From the NCBI RefSeq assembly GCF_036227485.1, contig NZ_CP109479.1:3720001-3784000 (forward strand): a DNA stretch of 64,000 bases, read 5' to 3'. The translations under genes were made by a program, and so were the position numbers. The notes beneath the pieces are model-generated. The model did not search any database. It was not told the DNA's origin and worked only from the letters and a program-made list of their open reading frames with translations. Of the stretch, positions 52,263 through 61,532 are shown in pieces. The stretch comes from Streptomyces sp. NBC_01451 (GTDB lineage Bacteria; Actinomycetota; Actinomycetes; Streptomycetales; Streptomycetaceae). The first letter of the stretch is position 1, and every line of letters begins with the position of its first letter.

Positions 52263-52700
52263 GGCCTGCTGCACACCGAGGCGGAGGTCGTCGGCGCCCC
52301 ACACCTCGCGCCCGCGCAGGCCGCCCTGCGGATCGCGGAGGCGGTCAGGAACTGAGGCCCGGCACGACCGGACCCGGCCGCGGGGAGTCGCGGCCGGGTC
52401 CGATGGCAGGTCGAACGTCCGGAGCACCCGATGATCCCGCCGAGGCTGCTTGCGCGTCCGTTTCACGATCTTCCGCTGTACGTGGACGGTCGCGGTGCGC
52501 GCGGGGTTGCGCTCCATGTCCTCGACAGCGGCCCGAGCACCAACTTCCGCACCCGGCATCGGGGGCGACCCGCACGAACCGACCCGCGATCGGGCCCATC
52601 ACGCCAACGGGCGTCCGGCGCCGCGAACTTGTGCGCGGTGGCGCCGGACGCACGGCTGTGCGGGTGCCGGGGACGCTCCCCCAACTGGGGATTCGGCACC
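52263..52700. other. Intergenic region with a short in-frame remnant and a hairpin
   Basis: 438 bp. Directly after the SGNH stop, the same frame stays open for 30 codons with coding-like content (HTEAEVVGAPHLAPAQAAL, then an AEAVRN end) and stops at 52355. It looks like the C-terminal remnant of another protein or a read-through tail. A 14-bp hairpin follows. The rest up to 52700 shows no gene I can support, though a minus-strand frame reading DMERNPARTATVHVQRKIV has some coding flavour and may be decayed. Confidence 0.45.
52369..52402. terminator. Hairpin terminator
   Basis: CGGACCCGGCCGCG (52369-52382) pairs with CGCGGCCGGGTCCG (52389-52402) over 14 bp with a 6-nt loop. Confidence 0.75.
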
Positions 52701-55700
52701 TCACCCCACCCGGTACCCCCGAATCACCCGGTACTCCACCGCGCCCCCGTCCGCGAACCCCGCGCTCGCCCGCACCGACACATACCCCCCGGCCACCGGC
52801 CGTCCGGGCAGCGCCGCCGCCCACGCGTCCCGTCCGGTCTTCACCAGCCGTGACTTCCGCCAGCTCTTCCCGTCGTCGTAGGACACCTCCACCGACACCG
52901 ACCGCACCGCCGAGGAAGCCGCTCCCGGCTGCCGCAGCAACCGCATCGGGAGGACCCGCGAACCCCCCGTGTTGGTCTGGTCCACGACCGGCGCGAAGTC
53001 GAACGCCGACAGACCCACCGGCGTACTTCCGGTGACCTCGCCCGAGCGGAAGGTCCACGAGCCGCTGATGCTCGTACCGATGTCGAAGCCTCCGTTGGCC
53101 GCGCCGCGTTCGGCGGAGTACTCCAGGCGGTAGGTCGCCTCGGCCGCCGGGACCGGGCCCGAGGCGTCGGTCCAGGGGTAGTTCAGCTCCACGATCTTCT
53201 GGTCGCCGCGGTAGAAGGCGACCCTGCTCGTGTCGTACAGCGAGTAGCCGGTGTGGCCCGCCCGGTCGCCGGCCATCGGGACGTTGAAGGAGAGGCGGTT
53301 GCCCTCGCGGGTGACGAACGTCGTGCGGGAGAAGCGGGGGCCGGGTACCGCCTTCTGCCAGGTCACCGTGTAGCGCTTGCCGGGCTTGTACGTCTCGTAG
53401 TCGGTGAGGAACTGGGTCTGGAAGGTGCCGTCGGCCGCGTACTGGTTGTAGCGCGTCTCCCACATCGTGTCGGAGGCCTTGTAGTACAGGGTCCGTTCGC
53501 CCGGGCTGTCGAACCAGCTGGCGCCCGCCGACAGCGCGCTCCCGCCCTCCGGCGGAAAGCCGAAGTTGTGCTGGAAGGCGCGGGAGGGCGCCCCCGGTGT
53601 CACCGAGTAGTACCGCTGCTTCACCTGCGCCAGTTCGCTCTGCCTGACCACCCGGCTGAAGTTCGTCGGCAGGTGGCCCCGTTCGAACCACACCAGCACG
53701 TACTCGTACGGCGAATCGTTGTACGTGCCGTCCGCACCCTTCCTCGCCCAGAAGCCGCGTACGTCCGCGACCAGCGCGCCCTCACCGGGACCGACGTCGT
53801 CGCCCAGCGCGGCCGTGAAGAGCTTGCCGAAGGAGTCGGCGGTGGCCCGGATGCCGAAGCCCGTCCCGTTGGTCAGTTCGCGCCGGAAGCCGACCGCGGC
53901 GAGGCGCAGGCTCGCGTCCTTGCGGGGGAGGGTCGCCGAGACGGGTGTGGCCTCGCGGGCGTCGAGGACGATCTCGCTGTCGCCGGTCACCGTGAGGGTG
54001 GGGCGGGCAAGGAGTGTCGTACTTCCGTCCGATGATGTGATGACCGACGCGTCTATCGTGTACCGGCCCTCCGGGAGGGCGACCGTGCCCGAGCCCGACG
54101 GGTCGTACACGAAGCGGTAGACCGAGCCGTCCAGGCTCATGATGTCGGTCCAGTAGTTCGCCGCCGGGTTGCCCGCGCGGTCGATGACCTTGACCGTCAG
54201 TCTGTGGGTAGGGGTCGCCTTCGTGATCGTCAGCGGTACGCGGACCGAGGTCCCGGTCGTCGCGTCCGTGCCCACCAGCGCGCCCTCGAACACGCCCGTG
54301 CCGCTCTGCACGCGCGTGTCGGCGGTCACCGTCACCGTGGTCGTCCCGCCCGCCGGGACGGTCGCGCGCGCCGGACTCACCGTGAACATTCCGGCCGGCG
54401 CTGCCGAGCTGTCCGGGCCGGTCACCCGCGCCGCGAAGTCCAGGGTCACCGGGTCGGTGCCCTCGTTCCGGTACGTCACCGTCCTGACCACCGGTATGTC
54501 GTCGTCTGCCGGTGCCGCCTGGGTGCCCAGGGGCAGGGCCGTGGGGGTGGCGAGAACGGACTGGTGGACTGCGCGGGCCACATCCACCCGGCCCGCGCCC
54601 TGCGCGTTGACGTTCGCGCCGGGGGTCGGCGTCGCCGACGCCATCAGGGCCGCCTTCAGGTCGGCCGCCCGCCAGTCCGGGTGCTGTTCGGCGAGCAGGG
54701 CAGCCGCCCCGGCGACATGCGGGGTGGCCATGGAGGTGCCGGAGAGTGAGGTGTAGCCGGGCTCGACCTCCAGGTAGTCGCTGCCCGCGTGGACGGCCCG
54801 CGCGGCGACGATGTCGACGCCCGGCGCCGTGATCTCCGGCTTGATCGCGCCGTCCACGCGCGGGCCCCGGCTGGAGAAGGAGGCCATCACGTCCTGCTTG
54901 TCGACGGCGCCCACGGAGAGCGCGGCGTCCGCGGTGGACGGGGAGTCGACCGAGCCGTCCGCGCTGCCGTCGTTGCCCGCGGCGAGCACGAAGAGGGCGC
55001 CGGTCTTCGCCGTCAGGGTGTTCACGGCCTCTTCGAGTACGTCCTGGCCCGGCTCGTCGTCCCCGCCCAGGCTCATGTTGACCACCCGGGCGCGGGGTGC
55101 GGCCCACTCCATCCCGGCCAGGATCGACGACTCGGCGCAGTTGCGGTCGCCGCACACCTTCCCGACGATCAGTGTGGCCCCCGGCGCGACCCCCTTGTAC
55201 TTCCCGCCACCGCCCGCCACCGTCGACGCCACGTGCGTGCCGTGGCCGACGTTGTCGTCCGTGTCGGGCGCGTCCGTGAAGTTCACGGCCTCCCTGACCC
55301 GCCCGGCCAGGTCGGGATGCGTGGCGTCGTAGCCGGTGTCGAGGACGGCGACGGTCACGCCCTGCCCGTCGTACCCCGCCTGCCAGGCGGCGGGCGCGCC
55401 GATCTGCGGCACGCTCCGGTCCAGGCTGATCTGCCGCTTGCCGTCCAGCCAGAGCTTGGCGATGCCGTTCGCCGTGCGCAGTCCGGTCGTGCCGGTGCCG
55501 GCGGTCACGCCGTCCCAGAAGGCGGTCGCGGACTTCTTCTCCACGGCCACCGCCGCGCCGTCGACGGTGCGCAGGGCACGGGTCACCCGGGCGCCGTCCG
55601 TGGCGCGCAGACCGCGGCTGCCGAGCGTCGCGTCGGCGTACGTCACGATCGTGGGCAGTACGGCCGTACGGGCGTCGTCGTACCCGGCCGCGACCAGCCC

Positions 55701-56069
55701 CGTCACGTCGAACAGCCGCTGGTCCACCTGACCGCCGGCGACGAGGCGCAGGGCGTCGTTCGGGACCACGTACTGGTGGCCGTCGCGCTCGAACTGCTGG
55801 AATCCCATCGCCTCGCGGCCCGCCCCGGGCTCGACGGCCACGGCGGCGCCCGACAGGTGCGACGGGTCCGACGGATCCGACAGGTCCACGCGGTCGCCGG
55901 TGACGAGGGTGACCCGGTGGGTGGTGCCGGCCCGCTGTCCGGTCCCGTGGGTCCAGGCGGGGACGGCGGTCGTGTCCGGCGCGGCGGCGGCCGGCGCGAT
56001 CACCGCAACTCCCTGTACCAACAAGGCGGTTACCAGCGCACCGCTCAGCCTTCGGGACATGCGGGACAT
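52701..56069 (-). CDS. Large secreted subtilisin-like serine protease (S8)
   Basis: 1122 aa from the ATG that follows GGAGG. A signal peptide (MSRMSRRLSGALVTALLVQG to AAAA) is followed by a propeptide region of ~190 residues. The catalytic domain (~220-545) has D244 (AVLDTGYDATHPDL), H276 (GHGTHVAS), oxyanion N366 (AAGNDG) and S446 (SGTSMATPHVAGAA). The ~570 residues beyond it are beta-rich (PAGGTTTVTVTADTRV and others) with no known enzyme motif, probably binding or stability domains. It is exported and may mature by autocleavage. A divergent LysR regulator lies 105 bp away and may control it. Confidence 0.93.
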   Translation of the reverse strand: MSRMSRRLSGALVTALLVQGVAVIAPAAAAPDTTAVPAWTHGTGQRAGTTHRVTLVTGDRVDLSDPSDPSHLSGAAVAVEPGAGREAMGFQQFERDGHQYVVPNDALRLVAGGQVDQRLFDVTGLVAAGYDDARTAVLPTIVTYADATLGSRGLRATDGARVTRALRTVDGAAVAVEKKSATAFWDGVTAGTGTTGLRTANGIAKLWLDGKRQISLDRSVPQIGAPAAWQAGYDGQGVTVAVLDTGYDATHPDLAGRVREAVNFTDAPDTDDNVGHGTHVASTVAGGGGKYKGVAPGATLIVGKVCGDRNCAESSILAGMEWAAPRARVVNMSLGGDDEPGQDVLEEAVNTLTAKTGALFVLAAGNDGSADGSVDSPSTADAALSVGAVDKQDVMASFSSRGPRVDGAIKPEITAPGVDIVAARAVHAGSDYLEVEPGYTSLSGTSMATPHVAGAAALLAEQHPDWRAADLKAALMASATPTPGANVNAQGAGRVDVARAVHQSVLATPTALPLGTQAAPADDDIPVVRTVTYRNEGTDPVTLDFAARVTGPDSSAAPAGMFTVSPARATVPAGGTTTVTVTADTRVQSGTGVFEGALVGTDATTGTSVRVPLTITKATPTHRLTVKVIDRAGNPAANYWTDIMSLDGSVYRFVYDPSGSGTVALPEGRYTIDASVITSSDGSTTLLARPTLTVTGDSEIVLDAREATPVSATLPRKDASLRLAAVGFRRELTNGTGFGIRATADSFGKLFTAALGDDVGPGEGALVADVRGFWARKGADGTYNDSPYEYVLVWFERGHLPTNFSRVVRQSELAQVKQRYYSVTPGAPSRAFQHNFGFPPEGGSALSAGASWFDSPGERTLYYKASDTMWETRYNQYAADGTFQTQFLTDYETYKPGKRYTVTWQKAVPGPRFSRTTFVTREGNRLSFNVPMAGDRAGHTGYSLYDTSRVAFYRGDQKIVELNYPWTDASGPVPAAEATYRLEYSAERGAANGGFDIGTSISGSWTFRSGEVTGSTPVGLSAFDFAPVVDQTNTGGSRVLPMRLLRQPGAASSAVRSVSVEVSYDDGKSWRKSRLVKTGRDAWAAALPGRPVAGGYVSVRASAGFADGGAVEYRVIRGYRVG

Positions 56070-56162
56070 ACGGCCTCCACTGCTGCGGTGGTGACGGTCG
56101 TGGCTCTGGTCGCGATCGACTGTCCCGCCCGGTGCGATCTTTCGGGTACTCCCAACCGCCCA

Positions 56163-56168
56163 TAACAT
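56163..56168 (+). promoter_or_regulatory. Possible -10 box for a leaderless lysR transcript
   Basis: TAACAT lies 6 nt before the LysR ATG at 56175, and no ribosome binding site is present, which fits a leaderless mRNA. The interval to the divergent protease gene is 105 bp. Confidence 0.4.
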
Positions 56169-56174
56169 CGCGCT

Positions 56175-57155
56175 ATGGATCTGGAGATCCGCCACCTACG
56201 CGTCCTGAACGCCATCGCCGACGCCGGCTCCATCACCCGTGCCGCAGCGGCCCTCGGCTTCACCCAGCCCGCGCTCACCGCCCAACTCCAGCGCATAGAA
56301 AGGGCGTTGGGCGGCGCCTTGTTCGTGCGGGACGGAAGCGGCGCCCGGCCGACGGCGTTCGGCGCGATGGTGCTGGCACACGGGCACGGCATCCTCACGG
56401 CCCACGACGACCTCATGCGTGACGTACGGCAGCGGGGACCCGACGACTCCGACCTGACCGCCGTACGGCTCGGCTCGGTCCCCGGGCCGCTGACCGCCGT
56501 ACTGGTGACCACCGCGCGACAGCTGCTGCCCCGGGCGGAGATCACCCTGCACACCTGCGACACGGAGGAGGAACAGCTCGAACTGCTCGCCACCGGCCGG
56601 CTCGACTTCGGGCTGGTCGTCGACTACCCGGAGTACGAGCTGACGTTGCGTCCCGGGCTCGGCGAGGCCCTCCTCGCCGTCGACCCCGTCTTCGTGCTGA
56701 TCTCGGAACGGCATCCGCTCGCCGCCAGCCCCGAGATCCCCCTCTCCGCGCTCTCCGGTGAGCCCTGGCTGGCCGGCGAGAACAAGGACGTACGGATGCG
56801 GGCGCAGTTCCGGGCCGCCTGCCGTCGGGCCGGGTTCGCCCCGCGCCGGGTGCAGCGGCTGAGCGGGAGCGTGGTGTTCCCGCTGGTCGGGCAGGGGCAC
56901 GGGGTCGCCCTCGCGCACCCGCTGGTGACCGAGCGCGAGGGTGTCGTCGTACGACCGCTGGCCGGGGACCCGATGGCCGTGCGGCAACGGGTGGTGTGGG
57001 CGGCCACCAGTCCCCTCGCCGAGCACGCGCCCGCGCTGCACGACACGCTCACGAAGGCGTACTGGGCGGAGGCGCAGCGGGCGGGGGTGTACTGGGAGTG
57101 GCTGGAGGGGAAGGGACGGTTGCCCACGGTGGCCGGACCCTCCGACGCCGAGTGA
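56175..57155 (+). CDS. LysR-family transcription regulator
   Basis: 326 aa. The N-terminal winged helix (LEIRHLRVLNAIADAGSITRAAAALGFTQPALTAQLQRIERALGGALFVRDG) is typical; the C-terminal periplasmic-binding-like effector domain has LGSVPGPLTAVLV and EEEQLELLATGRLDFGLVVDYP. It is divergent from the large subtilase and is the obvious candidate to regulate it. A short C-terminal extension (YWEWLEGKGRLPTVAG) follows the effector domain. Effector unknown. The thiolase gene downstream has its own operator-like palindrome. Confidence 0.92.
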   Translation: MDLEIRHLRVLNAIADAGSITRAAAALGFTQPALTAQLQRIERALGGALFVRDGSGARPTAFGAMVLAHGHGILTAHDDLMRDVRQRGPDDSDLTAVRLGSVPGPLTAVLVTTARQLLPRAEITLHTCDTEEEQLELLATGRLDFGLVVDYPEYELTLRPGLGEALLAVDPVFVLISERHPLAASPEIPLSALSGEPWLAGENKDVRMRAQFRAACRRAGFAPRRVQRLSGSVVFPLVGQGHGVALAHPLVTEREGVVVRPLAGDPMAVRQRVVWAATSPLAEHAPALHDTLTKAYWAEAQRAGVYWEWLEGKGRLPTVAGPSDAE

Positions 57156-57229
57156 GCAAGCGCTTAGAAAAGTGCGGCCCGAGTCACACCGCCACACCCG
57201 TGACCCGGACCATACGTACGGGTAACTTC

Positions 57230-57242
57230 CAGACCAGGTCTG
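57230..57242. promoter_or_regulatory. 13-bp perfect palindrome upstream of the thiolase gene
   Basis: CAGACCAGGTCTG lies 54 bp before the thiolase start, probably downstream of or overlapping the promoter. It is a likely repressor operator, for example for a TetR-type fatty-acid regulator; no such gene is adjacent. Confidence 0.55.
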
Positions 57243-57295
57243 CTTGCACCCTCGTCCTGGACCTCGCCTCACACCTCGTCGCCAATGGAGCCGTC

Positions 57296-58516
57296 ATGCC
57301 GGAAGCCGTCATCGTCTCGACCGCCCGCTCCCCCATCGGACGCGCCTTCAAGGGCTCCCTCAAGGAGCTGCGCGCCGACGATCTCACCGCCACGATCATC
57401 CAGGCCGCGCTGGCCAAGATCCCCGAGCTGGACCCGCGGGACATCGACGACCTGATGCTCGGCTGCGGTCTGCCCGGCGGCGAGCAGGGCAACAACCTCG
57501 GGCGGATCGTCGCCGTACAGATGGGCATGGACTACCTGCCGGGCTGCACGATCACCCGTTACTGTTCCTCGTCGCTCCAGACGTCCCGCATGGCACTGCA
57601 TGCCATCAAGGCGGGCGAGGGCGACGTCTTCATCTCGGCCGGTATCGAGATGGTCTCCCGCTTCACGAAGGGCAACTCGGACTCGCTGCCCGACACGCGC
57701 AACCCGCTCTTCGCGGAGGCCGAGGCCCGTACCGCCGCCGTCGCGGAGCAGGAGGGCACCTCGTGGCACGACCCGCGCGAGGACGGTCTCGTGCCGGACG
57801 CCTACATCTCGATGGGCCAGACCGCCGAGAACCTCGCCCGCGTGAAGGGTGTGACCCGGCTCGACATGGACGAGTTCGGCGTCCGTTCGCAGAACCTCGC
57901 CGAGGAAGCCATCAAGAACGGCTTCTGGGAGCGCGAGATCACCCCGGTGACGCTGCCCGACGGCACGGTCGTCAGCAAGGACGACGGCCCGCGCGCCGGC
58001 GTCACGCTGGAGGGCACCCAGGGGCTCAAGCCGGTGTTCCGTCCGGACGGACTGGTCACCGCCGGCAACTGCTGCCCGCTGAACGACGGCGCCGCGGCAG
58101 TCGTCGTCATGAGCGACACGAAGGCGCGCGAGCTGGGCCTCACGCCGCTGGCCCGGATCGTGTCGACCGGCGTCTCCGGCCTCTCCCCCGAGATCATGGG
58201 CCTCGGCCCGGTCGAGGCGAGCCGGCAGGCGCTGCGCCGCGCAGGTCTCACCGTCGACGACATCGACCTGGCCGAGATCAACGAGGCGTTCGCCGCCCAG
58301 GTGATCCCCTCCTACCGCGACCTGGGCATCCCGCTGGAGAAGGTGAACGTCAACGGCGGCGCCATCGCCGTCGGCCACCCCTTCGGCATGACGGGCGCCC
58401 GGATCACCGGCACGCTCATCAACTCCCTCCAGTTCCACGACAAGCAGTTCGGCCTGGAGACGATGTGCGTCGGCGGCGGCCAGGGCATGGCGATGGTCAT
58501 CGAGCGCCTGAGCTGA
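57296..58516 (+). CDS. Acetyl-CoA acetyltransferase (thiolase)
   Basis: 406 aa. The nucleophile is C90 in [14 protein letters not shown]. Other motifs are [32 protein letters not shown] (catalytic His) and [10 protein letters not shown] (second Cys). It should catalyse reversible condensation or thiolysis of acyl-CoA, either in fatty-acid degradation or acetoacetyl-CoA formation. GGAG lies 5 nt before the ATG. A perfect palindrome in the promoter region suggests specific control, and a terminator follows. Chain length not determined. Confidence 0.93.
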   Translation: MPEAVIVSTARSPIGRAFKGSLKELRADDLTATIIQAALAKIPELDPRDIDDLMLGCGLPGGEQGNNLGRIVAVQMGMDYLPGCTITRYCSSSLQTSRMALHAIKAGEGDVFISAGIEMVSRFTKGNSDSLPDTRNPLFAEAEARTAAVAEQEGTSWHDPREDGLVPDAYISMGQTAENLARVKGVTRLDMDEFGVRSQNLAEEAIKNGFWEREITPVTLPDGTVVSKDDGPRAGVTLEGTQGLKPVFRPDGLVTAGNCCPLNDGAAAVVVMSDTKARELGLTPLARIVSTGVSGLSPEIMGLGPVEASRQALRRAGLTVDDIDLAEINEAFAAQVIPSYRDLGIPLEKVNVNGGAIAVGHPFGMTGARITGTLINSLQFHDKQFGLETMCVGGGQGMAMVIERLS

Positions 58517-58838
58517 ACCACCCCGAGGACCCGGAGCACGGTCGCCGCTGTCCCCAACTGGCGGAATCGTTTCGGTAGTCGATCGGATGCGGTGAGTGAG
58601 AATACGGCCCGGAACCCGGTAACCACCGGGGTTCTGGGCCGTTTTGTGATCCAATCTCCCCCAGGATGTGACCTATCTCGCTCCGGCGAGGTATCTCCGC
58701 AGGTCAAGATGGGTGCGATACCAAACCCCGGGCCCAAAGTCCTGTCCGTTTCGTGACGTTACGCACTGACAGGTGGTTAGTCCACCCTTCAAGCTGATGT
58801 AGGAAGTCGGGGGTCGACTTTGAACCGGGAGTACGTCA
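58517..58838. other. Intergenic region: terminator and promoter of the next gene
   Basis: 322 bp. The first half contains the thiolase terminator (58605-58645). The second half has a string of moderately AT-rich sequence around 58670-58800 that likely contains the promoter of the gene at 58839. No open frame that I would support. Confidence 0.5.
58605..58645 (+). terminator. Intrinsic terminator with T-tract
   Basis: CGGCCCGGAACCCGGT (58605-58620) pairs imperfectly with ACCGGGGTTCTGGGCCG (58625-58641) and is followed by TTTT. It is one of the few terminators here with a T-run and serves the thiolase gene. Confidence 0.75.
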
Positions 58839-59636
58839 GTGAGCGCTACGCCTCTTGCTCTGCTGCTCGCCACAGCCACCGTCACCACGGCTGTGGGCGT
58901 CGCCGTTCTGCGCACCCTGCTGGGGCTGCGTCGACAGATCGCGGCGCTGCACGCCGAGCTCGCCGCCCAGAGTCTCGCCGTCGGCGCGCACGGTCTCGTG
59001 CCGCAGGCCCGGACCGCCGGCGACACCGACCGGATACGCGCCGCGGTGGCCGAGGCGCTCGCCGAGGAGCGGGAGCGGGAGCTCGCCGAGGCGCGTGCCT
59101 TCTGGGCCGCCCAGGAGGCCCGTGACGCCTCCGACGCACCCTCCCTGCTCGGTCTCCCCGACAGCGAGCTGTTCCTGCCGCGCGCGGCGGACTTCGCGGG
59201 TCTGGAGTCCCTGGAGCCGGTGACCGAGCCCAGCACGGACACCGACGAGTTCGCGGGAGAGTCCGCCGAACTGGCCGCCGCCCGTCGCCGGCACCCCTCG
59301 CACCCCGACTTCGTTCCGGCCCAGTCCCCCATCGTGAACGACCACGAACGCACGGTCGCCTGCCTGGAGGACCTCGCCGAGTCCCGCACCGCCCTGGCCG
59401 ACGTCCGCCCCGGCCCCCTGGGCACCCTCGACGTCTACGTCTTCACCGACGGCACGACCCTCTGCATGACCCCGGGCCACCGCGAAACCGCCGAACGCCT
59501 CTCCGCGGCCCTGCGCACCGGCGAGGCCCCCGTCCTCCTGGGCGGCTCGGGCATCTCGGGCGCCTACGCCCTGACCTTCGAGTGCGGCGAGGAAACGGTG
59601 TACGTCCTGGCGGACAGGGTCATAGCGTCCCTGTAG
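58839..59636 (+). CDS. Secreted or membrane-tethered protein of unknown function
   Basis: 265 aa from a GTG with GGGAG 8 nt upstream. A short N-terminal hydrophobic stretch (LALLLATATVTTAVGVAVL) is followed by a charged helical region (LLGLRRQIAALHAELAAQ; ALAEERERELAEARAFW) and a C-terminal globular part (LGTLDVYVFTDGTTLCMTPG, SGISGAYALTFECGEETVYVLADRV). It resembles membrane-anchored hypothetical proteins of Streptomyces. No enzyme motif seen. Neighbours give no clear clue. Confidence 0.72.
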   Translation: MSATPLALLLATATVTTAVGVAVLRTLLGLRRQIAALHAELAAQSLAVGAHGLVPQARTAGDTDRIRAAVAEALAEERERELAEARAFWAAQEARDASDAPSLLGLPDSELFLPRAADFAGLESLEPVTEPSTDTDEFAGESAELAAARRRHPSHPDFVPAQSPIVNDHERTVACLEDLAESRTALADVRPGPLGTLDVYVFTDGTTLCMTPGHRETAERLSAALRTGEAPVLLGGSGISGAYALTFECGEETVYVLADRVIASL

Positions 59637-59673
59637 TCAGGGTCATGAGCTGCGGGCCGGCGACGAACCCCCG

Positions 59674-59985
59674 TCACACCGCCGCCCGCTGCTGGGCCTC
59701 CGCCACCAAGGTCAGCGCCGAGGCCAACTCCGCTTCGCTTTTCAGAACGAGCGCCAGATCGTGCGCGGCGACAGTCACCTGATCCGCGGCGGCGAACATC
59801 CCCACATCGGGCATGACCCGAGGCTCGCTCCCGGGCGACTCCAGCAGCTGGGCACGCCGTGCCAACTCCCTGGCCAGCCCCAGCGCCTCCGCCGCGGCCC
59901 CTCTTTGCAACCGACTCTGCGGCGCCGCCCGCAAACGGTCGGCAAAGTGATCCACTGCAAGCGTCAAAGGCGAGGTATCCAGCAC
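59674..59985 (-). CDS. Small helical protein, unknown
   Basis: 103 aa from a GTG; a TAGTCT box lies 6 nt upstream of it, so the transcript may be leaderless. The product is Ala/Leu/Glu-rich and wholly helical (ADRLRAAPQSRLQRGAAAEALGLARELARRA; HDLALVLKSEAELASALTLVAEAQQRAA). No family recognised. It is convergent with the gene before and divergent from the DUF4287 gene. Confidence 0.6.
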   Translation of the reverse strand: MLDTSPLTLAVDHFADRLRAAPQSRLQRGAAAEALGLARELARRAQLLESPGSEPRVMPDVGMFAAADQVTVAAHDLALVLKSEAELASALTLVAEAQQRAAV

Positions 59986-60089
59986 GCCGCGAGACTACGC
60001 GTCGCCACCTGACTGTTGCCAACAACCCAACCCTCAGGCACCGTGGCGTGAAGGACCGGCTTACATCCCCTTTGCGTCCGGAGGCGCCG

Positions 60090-60320
60090 ATGTCCCACGT
60101 CCTCTCCGAGGAGACCCACCGCAACATGCTCGCCCGCATCCCCCAATGCACCGGTCGTGAAGTCTCCGACTGGTTGCGCACCGTCGACGATGGCCCCTCC
60201 CTCTTCCGCTTCGAGGAGAAGGTCAGCTGGCTCCGGCACGAGCACAATCTCGCGTACGGCCACGCCAAGGCGATCATTCACGAGTACGACCTGAGGAGGG
60301 CCGCGCGCAAGTTTCTCTGA
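60090..60320 (+). CDS. DUF4287 small protein
   Basis: 76 aa with GGAGG 5 nt upstream of the ATG. It has the DUF4287 pattern (SEETHRNMLARIPQCTGREVSDWLRTVDDG, then FEEKVSWLRHEHNLAYGHAKAIIHEYDLRRA), in which a helical hairpin ends in GHAKAIIHEYD. Function of the family is not established. It is a single-gene unit, with a terminator downstream. Confidence 0.85.
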   Translation: MSHVLSEETHRNMLARIPQCTGREVSDWLRTVDDGPSLFRFEEKVSWLRHEHNLAYGHAKAIIHEYDLRRAARKFL

Positions 60321-60364
60321 GACCACGGCCCTCTGAGAGACCGAGCACGCACCAACACCACGAC

Positions 60365-60395
60365 GAAGGGCCCCGGGACGAACCCGGGGCCCTTC
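60365..60395. terminator. Hairpin terminator between convergent genes
   Basis: GAAGGGCCCCGGG (60365-60377) and CCCGGGGCCCTTC (60383-60395) form a 13-bp perfect stem with a 5-nt loop. Confidence 0.8.
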
Positions 60396-60424
60396 TACTG
60401 CCTACTGCTCTACTGCCTGGCGTA

Positions 60425-61333
60425 CTAGTCGTTGCCCTGCAGGATGGCGATCAGCCGCAGGAACTCCAGGTAGATCCAGACCAGCGTCATCGTGAGGCCG
60501 AAGGCGGCGAGCCAGGCCTCCTCGCGCGGCGCGCCGTAGGCGATGCCGTCCTCGACCTGCTTGAAGTCGAGGGCGAGGAAGCACGCACCGAGCAGGATGC
60601 CGATGATGCCGAACATGATGCCGAGGCCGCCGCTGCGGAAGCCGAGGCCGTCACCGCCGCCGAACACCGCGAACAGCAGGTTCACGGCCATCAGCAGCAC
60701 GAAGCCGAGCGCCGCCGCCATCACGAAGCCGTAGAAGCGGCGGTTGACGCGGATCCAGCCCGCCTTGTACGCCACGAGTACGGCGGTGAAGACCGCCATC
60801 GTGCCGATCACGGCCTGCATGGCCGCGCCGCTCGCGATGCGGTTGTCGACGACGCTGGAGAGGACACCGAGGAAGACGCCCTCGAGCGCCGCGTACGTCA
60901 CGATCAGCGCGGGCGAGGCCTTGCGCTTGAAGGACTGGACGAGGCCCAGGACCATCGCGACCAGACCGGCGCCGATGGCGATGCCGTAGGACCGGCTGAT
61001 GTTCGCGTCGTCGACCGGCAGGAGCGCCCAGGCGAGCGCCGCGGTGACTACCAGCACACCGAGGGTGGTGGCCGTCCGCATGACGACGTCGTCCATCGTC
61101 ATCCGGCCGGTGGTGACCGGGGCCTGCGGCGGTGCGCCGTGCTGAAGGTCCTGCTGGGCGTAGGGGTTGGTCGCGTACGGGTTGCCGCCCTGCTGGGCCT
61201 GCTGGTCCGCATACGGGTTGCCCGACTGCGTGCCGACAGCGGCGCCCCCGGCCTGCGGCGCGGTGTTGAAGCCCGCGTAGCCGTTGTCGCGGCTGAACCC
61301 CCGTCGCGAGAAGACCGGGTTGCTGCTCCTCAT
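60425..61333 (-). CDS. Bax inhibitor-1 / YccA-family membrane protein
   Basis: 302 aa from the ATG with GGAGGAG 5 nt upstream. An N-terminal Gln/Asn/Gly/Tyr-rich cytoplasmic tail of ~75 residues is followed by seven hydrophobic helices (VVMRTATTLGVLVVTAALAWAL, IAIGAGLVAMVLGLVQSF, VTYAALEGVFLGVLSSVV and later). The C-terminal part has LDFKQVEDGIAYGAPREEAWLAAFGLTMTLVWIYLEFLRLI, the acidic residues of the family channel region. It may be a calcium-leak or stress-related membrane protein. It is transcribed alone. Confidence 0.9.
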   Translation of the reverse strand: MRSSNPVFSRRGFSRDNGYAGFNTAPQAGGAAVGTQSGNPYADQQAQQGGNPYATNPYAQQDLQHGAPPQAPVTTGRMTMDDVVMRTATTLGVLVVTAALAWALLPVDDANISRSYGIAIGAGLVAMVLGLVQSFKRKASPALIVTYAALEGVFLGVLSSVVDNRIASGAAMQAVIGTMAVFTAVLVAYKAGWIRVNRRFYGFVMAAALGFVLLMAVNLLFAVFGGGDGLGFRSGGLGIMFGIIGILLGACFLALDFKQVEDGIAYGAPREEAWLAAFGLTMTLVWIYLEFLRLIAILQGND

Positions 61334-61532
61334 TTCACTCCTCCATGGCCACACTGCGTGGCCTTGGGCTCAAGAGTAATAGGTGGGCAAAGGATTGACC
61401 CTAGTGCTTGGGGAGGATCTTTCCCTTGTCCTGTCGCGAACACGCTACGCGCCCGCCTGATTCCCGGCTACGGAGGCCCCGGACCATGACCAACCCGGTA
61501 CAGACCCGAGACCGCCCGCTGATCCGGCGGAG

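Noticed and set aside
52450..52881. 143-codon plus-strand frame
   Set aside because: Overlaps the 3' end of the subtilase gene antisense, Arg/Thr/Pro-rich, no start signal.
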